From Candidatus Zixiibacteriota bacterium (GTDB lineage: Bacteria > Zixibacteria > MSB-5A5 > WJJR01 > JAJRUJ01), in the NCBI GenBank assembly GCA_020051695.1, contig JAGVQM010000028.1, positions 1 to 35,822 on the forward strand: a stretch of DNA of 35,822 nucleotides, written 5' to 3'. Every line of letters begins with the position of its first letter. Positions within the stretch are counted from its first letter, which is position 1. The notes under the pieces were generated by a model. The model was not told where the DNA came from, searched no databases, and saw only the letters and a list, made by a program, of their open reading frames with translations. A program made the position numbers and the translations under genes. This document shows, one piece after another, positions 26,644 through 34,704 of the stretch.

Positions 26644-27642
26644 ATGAAAAATACATTAGGGAAGACATGCCGGATCGGCGTGGCGGCGGTTGTGCTTGCT
26701 CTCGCGTGCGGCATGAGTGCGATCTCCGTTTCTGCGGCTGATGACGGCGGATATGCCGGCGCATTTTTGCGGTTGGACATCGATCCCCGTGCAGCGGCCC
26801 TGGGCGGCGCGTACACGGCTTTGGCCGAGGGCCCCGCGGGCTTCCATTACAACCCGGCCGGACCCGCCTGGGCGCGCAAACGGATGGTCGAAGCGTCATA
26901 CCGTAAGATGAGTTTTGACCGGCGGTTCGGCTCGGCGGCGTTGTTGTGGACCCTGCGCAATGAGGCCGCGGTGGTGGGTTCGTGGGTGCATGCCGGGGTC
27001 AGTGAGGTGTATGAACGTGACCTGGAAGGCGCCATTGGGGACGACATCGGCGAATCGAACAACTCCATTAGTTTCACCTTTGCCAAACAGTTTACGCCCT
27101 TTTTCTCCCTGGGGATCAATTTGCGCTACGTGCAGATGAATATCGCGCTGATCGAGGCCTACACTGTCGGTTTTGATTTCGGCGCGCTGGTGGCTCTTTC
27201 GCAAAAGCAGTTTTCCCTGGGCGGGCCGAAGGGATTGACCGATGTCCGGCTGGGCCTGGTCCTCGAGCGCATCAACTACAAATATCCCTGGAATACCCGC
27301 GATTACTGGGTGACCCTGAATGAAACCGGCCAATCCTTTGAGGAGCGCTGGCCCTTGAATTTCCGGGGTGGGGTCTCGGCGTCGGTGTATGAACGGCACG
27401 TGATCCTGGCCGCTGACGTGGAAATCAATGAGGAGTCCGGCGCGCAGTTCCATGCCGGAGCAGAGGTCCTCCCGCTTAAATCGCTGGCGTTGCGCGGGGG
27501 CATCAACGGCAGCCATCCCGCCGCGGGCCTCGGTCTTCTCGTACCCTGGAATCGGAACACGCTCATCGTGAATTACGCCTTCGCGATGACCGATGATATC
27601 ATTGATAACGAACATCTGATCTCGATCGGAGTGAGGTTTTGA
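26644..27642 (+). CDS. PorV/PorQ-family outer-membrane protein (first copy)
   Basis: A 332-residue exported beta-barrel protein. The signal peptide (about 1-31) ends near VSAAD. The N-terminal signature DPRAAALGGAYTALAEGP followed by HYNPAGPAW is typical of the PorV/PorQ (UPF0164-like) family, whose barrels resemble FadL. In Bacteroidetes, PorV hands type IX cargo to the attachment complex at the outer membrane. The chain ends in a beta-strand with terminal Phe (ISIGVRF), as for an assembled barrel. AGGTGA precedes the ATG. It starts 42 bases after the propeller gene, and its stop lies just before the second copy, so the three probably form an operon. Confidence 0.87.
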   Translation: MKNTLGKTCRIGVAAVVLALACGMSAISVSAADDGGYAGAFLRLDIDPRAAALGGAYTALAEGPAGFHYNPAGPAWARKRMVEASYRKMSFDRRFGSAALLWTLRNEAAVVGSWVHAGVSEVYERDLEGAIGDDIGESNNSISFTFAKQFTPFFSLGINLRYVQMNIALIEAYTVGFDFGALVALSQKQFSLGGPKGLTDVRLGLVLERINYKYPWNTRDYWVTLNETGQSFEERWPLNFRGGVSASVYERHVILAADVEINEESGAQFHAGAEVLPLKSLALRGGINGSHPAAGLGLLVPWNRNTLIVNYAFAMTDDIIDNEHLISIGVRF

Positions 27643-27647
27643 AACGA

Positions 27648-28577
27648 ATGATTTGCCGTGCGCTCCGGGTGTTTGCGGCGGGTATCATGATTGTGGCCGC
27701 TGCGGCCGCGGCCGCGGCCCAGGATGAGTTAGTCAATTCCGGCGCGAAATTTCTTGCGATCGGCGGTGGCGCGCGGGCGCTGGCTTTGGCCGAAACATAC
27801 GCCGCTGAAACCGGCGATCCCTTCAGTTTGTTCTATAATCCGGCGGCGGCCGCAGGCGTGCTGCCGGCCCGCCTGGGTCTGGCGCACAATGAACATTTTC
27901 AACATGCGCATGGTGAGTATATCGCCGTGACCATGCCGTATGGCAAATGGGGCGCAGGCGTCGGCTTGCAATATATGGCTGTTAACGACATCCCCCAGCG
28001 TATCGGTCCGTCGAGCGAGCCGCTGGCGTATTTCGATGCTGCCGATTTCATGCTGCAGGCATCGATTAGTTATCAGCTCGCCCCGCGGGCCAGGGTCGGT
28101 GTCTCCGGCAAGGGTGTGTTTGAAAAAATCGGCTCGGAAGTCGCCAACGGGGTGGCTTTTGATTTGGGCGGCATCGTCGACATCTCCAATCATGTTCAAC
28201 TTGGCGCCGCACTCAACAATTTGGGACCGGAGATGTCGTTTAATAATAGTCCATATAAACTCCCTGGTTTGTTCCGGCTGGGCGGTACCTATCGCTTTCC
28301 GAAATGGAGTGTCCGAAGTGAACTGGTATCTCAGAACAACGAATCGGCCACCTTCCATCTGGGCGGGGAATATCTCATCGCGGTGTCCCCGGAGGAGATC
28401 GCTCCTGTCCGCACTTCCCTGAGTTTGCGGGCCGGGTATGTTTTCGGCCACGACACGCGGTCCTGGGCGGCTGGTGTCGGGATCGGCATCGACCGGCTGG
28501 GCATCGATTATGCCTTTGTCCCGTACTCAGACGATTTGGGCAATACCCACCGTTTCGGCCTGCGGTTTGATTTGTAA
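27648..28577 (+). CDS. PorV/PorQ-family outer-membrane protein (second copy)
   Basis: A 309-residue exported beta-barrel protein paralogous to the preceding gene. After an Ala-rich signal (IMIVAAAAAAAAAQ) the signature reads KFLAIGGGARALALAETYAA, then LFYNPAAAAGV. The C-terminus is HRFGLRFDL, with aromatic-containing last strands. A TTG at 27639 would overlap the previous stop by 4 bases, but it lies only two bases from the GAGG site; the ATG at 27648 has GTGAGG at 11 bases and is preferred. The two copies differ clearly in sequence, so this is not a recent duplication. Partner role with the propeller protein is inferred from order only. Confidence 0.85.
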   Translation: MICRALRVFAAGIMIVAAAAAAAAQDELVNSGAKFLAIGGGARALALAETYAAETGDPFSLFYNPAAAAGVLPARLGLAHNEHFQHAHGEYIAVTMPYGKWGAGVGLQYMAVNDIPQRIGPSSEPLAYFDAADFMLQASISYQLAPRARVGVSGKGVFEKIGSEVANGVAFDLGGIVDISNHVQLGAALNNLGPEMSFNNSPYKLPGLFRLGGTYRFPKWSVRSELVSQNNESATFHLGGEYLIAVSPEEIAPVRTSLSLRAGYVFGHDTRSWAAGVGIGIDRLGIDYAFVPYSDDLGNTHRFGLRFDL

Positions 28578-28675
28578 GAGCCTAACGCCTTCCTACGTCG
28601 CCGATTATCGGTCCCGCCGTCCCCCGGATTGTCAAATTTTACCGGCTAAGTCACCACAATTCGGCGAATTACTCA

Positions 28676-28704
28676 TTGCCCGGTCATACCGGACTGTGTA
28701 TTCT
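28676..28704 (+). promoter_or_regulatory. Candidate promoter for the M32 carboxypeptidase gene
   Basis: TTGCCC (28676-28681) and TATTCT (28699-28704) are separated by exactly 17 bases, about 55 bases before the start codon. Each box matches 4 of 6, so this is only a candidate. Confidence 0.35.
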
Positions 28705-28757
28705 GCCGTATCGTAGTGAAGTAGCAGGCCATGCGGCAGCACATATGAGGTAAAAAT

Positions 28758-30275
28758 ATGAAGAAGAAATCCCAGAAGGCGAAAGAAGAATTGTATCGGC
28801 GGGGCAAGGATGTCGCCAACTTGTCTGCTTGCCAGGCCCTCATCGAATGGGACGAGCGGACCTATATGCCATTGAAAGCCGCCGATCAGCGGGCGGAAAT
28901 GAACAGCCTGCTGGCCGGGTTGATCCATGACAAGTTTACCGATCCGAAAATCGGTGACTTGATTTCCGAGTTGGAAAATTCCGATGCAATTAAAGACCCC
29001 GAGGCGGTTGATGCCGTCAATATCCGCGAATTCCGCCGCAGCTATGACCGGGCGACCAAAGTCCCCAAACGGTTAGTCGAGGAACTGGCCCGGGCAACCT
29101 CGCTGGGCCAGGGCGTCTGGACCAAGGGGCGGCATTCCGGTCACTTTGAAGAATTCTACCCGCTGCTCGAACAAATTCTCAAGTTGCGCAAGGAACAAGC
29201 CGAGGCCCTGGGGTATAAAGACGATCCGTACGACGCGTTGCTTGAGGATTATGAACCGGGTGCGACCATTGCCGAGATTTCACGTGTTTTTGACGGTTTC
29301 CGTCCGGAGCTGGTCAAATTCGTCCACGCCATTATCGATTCCGGCAAACGGCCGGATGTCTCGCTGATCACCCGCAGCTATCCCACCGAACGCCAGGAAA
29401 TGTTCGGAGAGATGGTCTCGACCGCCATCGGTTTTGATTACACTGCCGGCCGGCTGGATGTGACCACTCATCCGTTTTGCACCAGTTTCGGACCGGGGGA
29501 CACCCGCATCACCACGCATTACGACCCCAACAATTTTGCCAAGGCCTTCTTCGGGATCATCCATGAAGCGGGACACGGCATTTATGACCAGGGTTTGCCC
29601 GTGGAGCATTGGGGCACACCGATGGGCGAGTTTGTTTCGCTGGGGATCCATGAATCGCAATCCCGGATGTGGGAAAACATGGTTGCCCGCAGCCGGCCGT
29701 TCTGGGATAATTTCCTGCCCATTGCGAAGTGCTTTTTCCCCGATGCCCTGACCGGTGTCAAAGTTGAGGATTTCTATTTTGCGGTCAATGATGTCCGGCC
29801 GTCCCTGATCCGCATCGAAGCCGACGAGGTCACCTACAACCTGCATATCATGCTGCGTTTCGAAATGGAGCGGGCGTTTTTCTCCGGGGACCTGAAAGTC
29901 CGCGATATCCCCGGCGCCTGGAACGAAAAATTCAAAAAGTACTTCGGGATCGCGCCGCGCAACGACGCCGAAGGTTGTTTTCAGGATGTCCACTGGAGCG
30001 CCGGGTATATCGGGTATTTCCCGACTTATGCGCTGGGGAACCTCTATGCCGCGCAATTTTTTGTGCAGGCCGAGAAAGAACTCGGCAACCTGCACGACAT
30101 GTTCTCGCGCGGCGAATTCATGCCGTTGAAAAACTGGTTGAACGAAAAAATCCACTCCCAGGGCAAGCGGTATCGCGCCGGCAAACTCTGCGAGGTCATT
30201 ACCGGGAAACGCCTGTCGCACAAACCGATGATGAAGTATCTCAAGGGAAAATATTCCCCGTTGTATGGATTGTAA
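28758..30275 (+). CDS. M32-family metallocarboxypeptidase
   Basis: A 505-residue cytosolic zinc carboxypeptidase of the Taq/Pfu type that removes C-terminal residues from peptides. The zinc site is IIHEAGHGIYDQG (HExxH), with the downstream Glu in LGIHESQSRMWEN. Other family marks are HPFCTSFGPGDTRITTHY, EADEVTYNLHIMLRFEME and the late YIGYFPTYALGNLYA. Length matches the family (about 500). GAGGT lies at good spacing before the ATG. It is monocistronic by appearance: 180 bases of spacer precede it and a clear terminator follows. Confidence 0.95.
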   Translation: MKKKSQKAKEELYRRGKDVANLSACQALIEWDERTYMPLKAADQRAEMNSLLAGLIHDKFTDPKIGDLISELENSDAIKDPEAVDAVNIREFRRSYDRATKVPKRLVEELARATSLGQGVWTKGRHSGHFEEFYPLLEQILKLRKEQAEALGYKDDPYDALLEDYEPGATIAEISRVFDGFRPELVKFVHAIIDSGKRPDVSLITRSYPTERQEMFGEMVSTAIGFDYTAGRLDVTTHPFCTSFGPGDTRITTHYDPNNFAKAFFGIIHEAGHGIYDQGLPVEHWGTPMGEFVSLGIHESQSRMWENMVARSRPFWDNFLPIAKCFFPDALTGVKVEDFYFAVNDVRPSLIRIEADEVTYNLHIMLRFEMERAFFSGDLKVRDIPGAWNEKFKKYFGIAPRNDAEGCFQDVHWSAGYIGYFPTYALGNLYAAQFFVQAEKELGNLHDMFSRGEFMPLKNWLNEKIHSQGKRYRAGKLCEVITGKRLSHKPMMKYLKGKYSPLYGL

Positions 30276-30303
30276 TCCGCGCGCATGAGTGGGCTTGAAC
30301 TTG

Positions 30304-30335
30304 GGCGGCAGGTTTTGCATCTGCCGCCTTTCTTA
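30304..30335 (+). terminator. Intrinsic terminator after the M32 gene
   Basis: GGCGGCAG (30304-30311) and CTGCCGCC (30321-30328) form a perfect 8-bp stem with a 9-base loop, followed by TTTCTTA. It lies 28 bases past the stop codon. Confidence 0.75.
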
Positions 30336-30421
30336 TGATTTGCACGACTTGTGCGCGGATGAATTGCGTGCTTCGATTGGCGGTAAGAAGTCCGCGAGGT
30401 CGCAGTCATTTGATAGACCGA

Positions 30422-30988
30422 TTAGATGGACATCGTATGCTCCAGCACGATCTTGATCCCGATCGCAATCAGGATTAACCCGCCGATCCGTTCGGTATGT
30501 TTCCCCAGCCGTGGTCCCAGTTTGCAGCCAAGGACCATGCCGATCGCGGTCATTGCCGCGGCGACCACACCGATGATGATACTGGGCGTCCATACAGCAA
30601 CACCCAGAAAAGCCATGCTGAACCCCACGGCCAGCGCATCAATGCTGGTGGCCACCGACAACCCGACCAGCGACCATTTGCGTGTGGGGTCCGCCGGCAA
30701 TACTTCCCGCGGTCTGTCCCTGAACGATTGGAAAACCATCCGGCCGCCGATCCAGACCAGAAGACCGAACGCCACCCAATGATCGATGCTTTGGAGATAC
30801 TGGTCCAGCCGGCTGCCGAGATACCAGCCGACGACCGGCATCATGAACTGGAACAAGCCGAAATGGAACGACAGCCGAAACAGCGGGCGCGGCGCGAAAC
30901 ATCCGGGCATTGAACCAACGATGACGGCCACGGCAAAGGCGTCCATCGCCAGCCCTAGGGCGATACCGACAATGGTCAACCAATTCAT
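30422..30988 (-). CDS. mntP: Manganese efflux pump MntP
   Basis: A 188-residue inner-membrane protein with six predicted helices, exporting Mn(II). Two pseudo-repeats carry the conserved Asp in GLAMDAFAVAV and SIDALAVGFSMAF, and the intervening HWVAFGLLVWIGGRMVFQSF is typical of the family. In E. coli, mntP is controlled by MntR and a yybP-ykoY riboswitch. Here only about 40 bases separate the start from the upstream rocD terminator, so no such riboswitch fits. The ribosome site GAAGG lies very close to the ATG, and GATAAT further up may be a -10 box. Confidence 0.93.
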   Translation of the reverse strand: MNWLTIVGIALGLAMDAFAVAVIVGSMPGCFAPRPLFRLSFHFGLFQFMMPVVGWYLGSRLDQYLQSIDHWVAFGLLVWIGGRMVFQSFRDRPREVLPADPTRKWSLVGLSVATSIDALAVGFSMAFLGVAVWTPSIIIGVVAAAMTAIGMVLGCKLGPRLGKHTERIGGLILIAIGIKIVLEHTMSI

Positions 30989-31030
30989 GGCCTTCAGCTT
31001 GTTGGATTATCGTCGTTCGTTTGCGATCAC

Positions 31031-31078
31031 AAAAAAGCCGGATTTTGTCCTTCGCCCAGGCAAATCACAAAATCCGGC
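31031..31078 (-). terminator. Intrinsic terminator after rocD
   Basis: On the minus strand, GCCGGATTTTGT and ACAAAATCCGGC form a perfect 12-bp stem with an 18-base loop, followed by six T residues. It lies about 20 bases beyond the rocD stop, so mntP needs its own promoter or read-through. Confidence 0.9.
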
Positions 31079-31098
31079 CGGTCTTCCAGCGCTTGTCA

Positions 31099-32379
31099 TT
31101 ATGAGCGGACTTTGGCTGCCATACCTCCGGCGATCTTTGCATCCAATTCCGTAAAGGTCTGTTTGATTTGCTTCATGGCGTCACGGACCTGGTTTTCGGT
31201 AATCATGCACGGAGGCGTGAACCGGATAATATGTCGATGCGTCGGTTTGGCCAGAATCCCCTTGTCTTTCAAGGCCAGGCAGACATCCCAGGCCTCGAGG
31301 TTTTTCTGTGGTTTAATCACGACCGCATTCATCAATCCCCGGCCGCGGACCAGTTCGATGAGCGGCGAATCGATCTCTCGCAACCCGGCGCGGAAGATTT
31401 CACCCATGGCCTCGGCGTTTTCCGAAAGTCCCTCGTCTTTGAGTACCTTCAGCGCGGCGATGGAAATGACACAGGCCAGCGGGTTGCCGCCATAAGTGCT
31501 GCCGTGCTCACCGGGTTTGATGGTCAGCATTACCTCCCGTGATGACAGCACCGCGGACATCGGGATAATCCCCCCGGTCAGCGCCTTGCCCAAAATCAGC
31601 ATGTCCGGGTGGACGCCGTCATGGTCACAGCACAGCATCCGGCCGGTACGCGCCAAACCCGATTGGATTTCATCGGCGATCAACAGCACGTTGTATTTTT
31701 TGCAGATCTCACCGACCTTCTTCATGTACCCGTCGTCGGGCACATACACGCCCGCTTCCCCCTGCAACGGCTCCACCAGGAAGCCGGCGACCGATTTACC
31801 TTCAACGCGCAGCAATTTTTCCAGCGCCACGGTGTCGTTATAGGGGATCGTGATGAATCCCGGGGTGAACGGGCCAAAATTCGTCCGGCAATCGGGGTCG
31901 GTGCTGAAACTGATAATCGTGGTCGTCCGGCCGTGGAAATTGCCCTCGCACGTGACAATCCTGGCCTGGTTTTCGGGGATGTTTTTTTTCACATAACCCC
32001 AGCGCCGGGCCAGTTTGATCGCGGTCTCCACGCCTTCAGCCCCGGTGTTCATCGGCAGGACCATTTCGAAGCCGAAATATTCGGTGATATATTTTTCCCA
32101 ATCGCCGAGTTTATTGTTAAAAAAGGCCCGCGACGTCAGAGTGATCAAACCCGCCTGTTCGCGGCAAGCCTGCACGATTTTCGGATGGCAATGCCCTTGG
32201 TTCACTGCGCCGTACGCGGAGAGAAAATCGAGGTACCGGCTCCCCTCCGGGTCCCAGACATAAATTCCTTCGCCTTTGGCCAGCACGACCGGCAGCGGAT
32301 GGTAATTGTGGGCGCCATAGTGTTCTTCCAGGCGCATTGCTTCGGCAGAGTCGATATTCCCGCAGACGAGCTTTTTCAT
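31099..32379 (-). CDS. rocD: Ornithine aminotransferase
   Basis: A 426-residue PLP-dependent class III aminotransferase converting ornithine and 2-oxoglutarate to glutamate-5-semialdehyde and glutamate, linking arginine and proline metabolism. EEHYGAHNYHPLPVVL and YLDFLSAYGAVNQGHCHPKI are characteristic of ornithine rather than acetylornithine aminotransferases. MNTGAEGVETAIKLAR binds the cofactor phosphate. LIADEIQSGLARTG holds the PLP-binding Asp, and ILGKALTGG the Schiff-base Lys. AGAGGAAT precedes the ATG. A perfect 12-bp terminator follows. The C-terminal extension past the last motif is about 15 residues. Confidence 0.92.
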   Translation of the reverse strand: MKKLVCGNIDSAEAMRLEEHYGAHNYHPLPVVLAKGEGIYVWDPEGSRYLDFLSAYGAVNQGHCHPKIVQACREQAGLITLTSRAFFNNKLGDWEKYITEYFGFEMVLPMNTGAEGVETAIKLARRWGYVKKNIPENQARIVTCEGNFHGRTTTIISFSTDPDCRTNFGPFTPGFITIPYNDTVALEKLLRVEGKSVAGFLVEPLQGEAGVYVPDDGYMKKVGEICKKYNVLLIADEIQSGLARTGRMLCCDHDGVHPDMLILGKALTGGIIPMSAVLSSREVMLTIKPGEHGSTYGGNPLACVISIAALKVLKDEGLSENAEAMGEIFRAGLREIDSPLIELVRGRGLMNAVVIKPQKNLEAWDVCLALKDKGILAKPTHRHIIRFTPPCMITENQVRDAMKQIKQTFTELDAKIAGGMAAKVRS

Positions 32380-32513
32380 AGTATTCCTCTTATCGGCTTA
32401 GTGGTCCCGCTGAAACTACGGCCGCCGGCTCGTCCCGGCAAGCCCTGCTTTTGACAAAAAATGATTGGGACTGCGGCTGGCGGACTATTTCTTGGCTGCG
32501 GAGGCGAAATTGC

Positions 32514-32633
32514 ATGATTTGTCCCAAATGCCGTATCAAAATGGTGGAACACAAACGGACGTTCCATAAGCAGCGCAAATGGGTATGTCCCCGATGCAAA
32601 CTGGTGCGGATGCAAAAAAAACTGGTTAGGTGA
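32514..32633 (+). CDS. 39-residue zinc-ribbon protein
   Basis: A very small protein made almost entirely of one zinc ribbon: CPKC near the N-terminus and CPRC about 20 residues later, with basic residues in between and a Lys/Arg-rich end. ATG at 32514 is chosen because GGAGG lies 9 bases upstream and the ribbon starts right after it; the frame is also open upstream from a TTG at 32451, but that part has no identity. The stop is three bases before the DUF72 start codon, so the two genes are translated together. It may bind nucleic acid or a protein partner; function unknown. Confidence 0.7.
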   Translation: MICPKCRIKMVEHKRTFHKQRKWVCPRCKLVRMQKKLVR

Positions 32634-32636
32634 ACC

Positions 32637-33431
32637 ATGACCGAACATGCGAAAAACAGGGGGAGTATCCGCATCGGCACATCGGGATATTCGTTTGGCG
32701 ATTGGGTCGGGCCGTTTTACCCGGAAAAAATCGCCAAGGGCAAAATGCTGGATTATTATGTAAAACATTTTGATACGGTGGAGATCAACTCCACATACTA
32801 CCGCATTCCGCATGCCGCCGTCTTTTATCAAATAGAACAGAAAACGCCGCCGAATTTCGAGTTTATCGTCAAAGCCCACCGCAGTTTTACCCATGATCGT
32901 ATGGGTCATGTCCAAGCGGCACAACAGCTATACGAAGCGGTAGACCCGCTGCGCCGCAGCGGCAAGCTCCAGGGCATTCTGGCGCAATTCCCCTGGTCAT
33001 TCAAATGTTCGCCCTCGCACCTGGAATATGTCCGCTCGGGCAAAGAGCTTTTTGCCGATTTGCCGCTTTTTGTTGAATTTCGGCACAATTCCTGGGTGCG
33101 GCCGGAAGTTTTTGCCGGACTTCAGGATAAGGGGATCGGTTACTCCTGCGTCGATGAACCGCAATTGCCGGGTATGATTGCTCCCGGCGAACAGGCGACC
33201 ACTGATACCGGCTATGTCCGTCTGCACGGCCGCAATGCCGAAAAATGGTGGGGTGGAGGCGGTGAACGGTATGATTATTCATATACCGACCAACAGCTTA
33301 GAGAATGGACGACCCGGTTGGAGCAGATGCGCAACAAGACGAAAAAAGTGTTCGTTTTCTTCAATAACTGTCATCAGGGTCAGGCCGTCAGGGATGCGCG
33401 GCGGTTTGTCGAATTATTGAAAATTAGCTGA
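32637..33431 (+). CDS. DUF72 family protein (YecE-like)
   Basis: A 264-residue TIM-barrel protein of DUF72. Family marks are RIGTSGYSFGDWVGPFYP at the N-terminus, FDTVEINSTYYRIP, FEFIVKAHRSFTHDR, PLFVEFRHNSW, and GYVRLHGRNAEKWWGG followed by RYDYSYTDQQLREW and VFVFFNNCHQGQAV. No biochemical role is firmly known. The conserved acidic and His residues sit where TIM-barrel hydrolase active sites would be. It is coupled to the tiny zinc-ribbon gene upstream (3-base gap). No ribosome site stands out in the spacer, which supports coupling. Confidence 0.92.
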   Translation: MTEHAKNRGSIRIGTSGYSFGDWVGPFYPEKIAKGKMLDYYVKHFDTVEINSTYYRIPHAAVFYQIEQKTPPNFEFIVKAHRSFTHDRMGHVQAAQQLYEAVDPLRRSGKLQGILAQFPWSFKCSPSHLEYVRSGKELFADLPLFVEFRHNSWVRPEVFAGLQDKGIGYSCVDEPQLPGMIAPGEQATTDTGYVRLHGRNAEKWWGGGGERYDYSYTDQQLREWTTRLEQMRNKTKKVFVFFNNCHQGQAVRDARRFVELLKIS

Positions 33432-33440
33432 TTTTTTTAG

Positions 33441-33467
33441 TTGCCTCGCCTCGGCGGCCGATATAAA
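33441..33467 (+). promoter_or_regulatory. Candidate promoter for the D,D-carboxypeptidase gene
   Basis: TTGCCT (33441-33446) is followed by TATAAA (33462-33467). The 15-base gap is short; an alternative TAAAGT register gives 17. It lies about 20 bases before the start codon, so the leader would be very short. Confidence 0.3.
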
Positions 33468-33487
33468 GTAAAGGCTGGGAGAAGCGT

Positions 33488-34447
33488 ATGAAAAGGGGGG
33501 ATTGGTACAAGGCAGGGTGTCTTTTTGCTCTTGTTCTTCTTTTAGGTACGCTCTACCTGTACACCCGTACTGAACTCGCCGATGGCGCCCAAGCCGATGT
33601 GCTTGCAGTCGATTCGGCCGCCCAAATGGGTGATGCCCCTGATCCCGCCCCGCCCCCGCTGGCCTACTCGGAAATCTACGAAGAAGTGACCAGCAACAAA
33701 CGGCGGCGGCCGTCGCTGAATTGCGAGGCCGCGCTTGTTGTCGACAACAAGACAGGCAAAATCCTGTACGGCAAAAACGAACATGAATTGCGGTCGATCG
33801 CGTCTTTGACCAAGTTAATGACCGCTATGGTCTATCTGGACAGCAAGCCCGACATGACCCGGCTGGTGACGATCAGCAAAGAAGACGCTGCCAATTCCGC
33901 GAAGTCGCAACTGGCGCGGGGTGAAACATTCGTCGCGCTCGATTTGTTGCATGCGGCGCTGATGTCCTCCGATAATCGCGCGGCGCGGGCCATCTCCCGG
34001 GCCAGCGGTTTAAGCAAGGCCGAGTTCGTCCGGCGGATGAACCGCAAAGCCGCTTTGCTGGGTTTGAAAGACACGCGCTTTGAGGAAGTCACCGGGTTAT
34101 CACAGAACAACGTCTCCACGGCTTATGATTGCGCGTTGTTGCTGCATTCGGCGCTGGAATACCGTCTGATTAAAGAGATCACCACGATGGAGCGTTTCCA
34201 ATACTACTCGCGCAACAAGAAACGTGCGCATCGGGCTACCAATTCCAATCGACTTCTTTCGTCGCAGCATAAAATCGCCGGGGGAAAAACCGGGTATATT
34301 ATAGCTTCCGGCTGGTGCCTGGCCACCCGGGGTTGCGATTCGCAGGGCCGCGATATCACTGCAGTGGTCCTTGGTTCCACCTCCAACAGCCAGCGCTTCC
34401 GCGACGCCGACCGCGCCCTGACCTGGGGCTACAACAACGCGGGCTAG
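33488..34447 (+). CDS. D-alanyl-D-alanine carboxypeptidase (peptidase S11)
   Basis: A 319-residue periplasmic penicillin-binding protein that trims the terminal D-Ala from peptidoglycan stems. An N-terminal hydrophobic segment (about 8-26) exports or anchors it. The three penicilloyl-serine transferase motifs are present in order: SLTK near residue 105, SDN near 161 and KTG near 266 (GGKTGYIIASGWCL). The protein ends soon after the catalytic domain and lacks the C-terminal beta domain and amphipathic helix of PBP5, so it resembles the PBP7 class. GGGAG precedes the ATG. It fits functionally with mreB elsewhere in the window. Confidence 0.93.
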   Translation: MKRGDWYKAGCLFALVLLLGTLYLYTRTELADGAQADVLAVDSAAQMGDAPDPAPPPLAYSEIYEEVTSNKRRRPSLNCEAALVVDNKTGKILYGKNEHELRSIASLTKLMTAMVYLDSKPDMTRLVTISKEDAANSAKSQLARGETFVALDLLHAALMSSDNRAARAISRASGLSKAEFVRRMNRKAALLGLKDTRFEEVTGLSQNNVSTAYDCALLLHSALEYRLIKEITTMERFQYYSRNKKRAHRATNSNRLLSSQHKIAGGKTGYIIASGWCLATRGCDSQGRDITAVVLGSTSNSQRFRDADRALTWGYNNAG

Positions 34448-34494
34448 CAGGCCGAGTCTTTTCCGTCATTTCTTTTATCCATCAGAAATTGGCC

Positions 34495-34667
34495 GTGGCT
34501 TCAGCCACAGTTTACGCCGCCTCATGTCATTCCGGGCTTGACCCGGAATCCAGACATACCGTGGCACGGGCATCTTGCCCGTGCATGAGCAAGCCGATAC
34601 GGCCATGCTCATGATAGGGACTTTTTCAGCAAGCCCAAAGCTGTGGGGCACCCGGCAAAGCTCCGGG
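34495..34667. repeat. Cluster of short palindromic repeats
   Basis: The spacer after the D,D-carboxypeptidase holds a row of inverted repeats. These are GTGGCT-TC-AGCCAC (34495-34508), ATTCCGGG-CTTGA-CCCGGAAT (34529-34549), GCACGGGCA-TCT-TGCCCGTGC (34564-34584), ATGAGCA...TGCTCAT (34585-34612) and CCCGG-CAAAGCT-CCGGG (34651-34667). The second and third resemble palindromic intergenic repeats dispersed in many bacterial genomes. None has a T tract like a standard terminator. The surrounding 34448-34704 has no gene I can support. Confidence 0.65.
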
Positions 34668-34704
34668 CCACGCCAGCCGACACACGCCAATCGGAGACCC
34701 ACTA

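Noticed and set aside
27639-27641. TTG as the start of the second PorV-like gene
   Set aside because: The GAGG site is only two bases away; the ATG nine bases later has workable spacing. The difference is three residues.
30989-31030. Possible yybP-ykoY manganese riboswitch before mntP
   Set aside because: Only about 40 bases separate the rocD terminator from the mntP start, too few for the aptamer.
32451-32456. A perfect TTGACA box upstream of the zinc-ribbon gene
   Set aside because: No acceptable -10 box lies 15-19 bases downstream, so I do not call a promoter.
34561-34580. TGGCACG followed by TTGC, resembling a sigma-54 promoter
   Set aside because: The spacing is wrong: seven bases separate TGGCAC from TTGC where five are needed. 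The bases are fully explained by a 9-bp palindrome.
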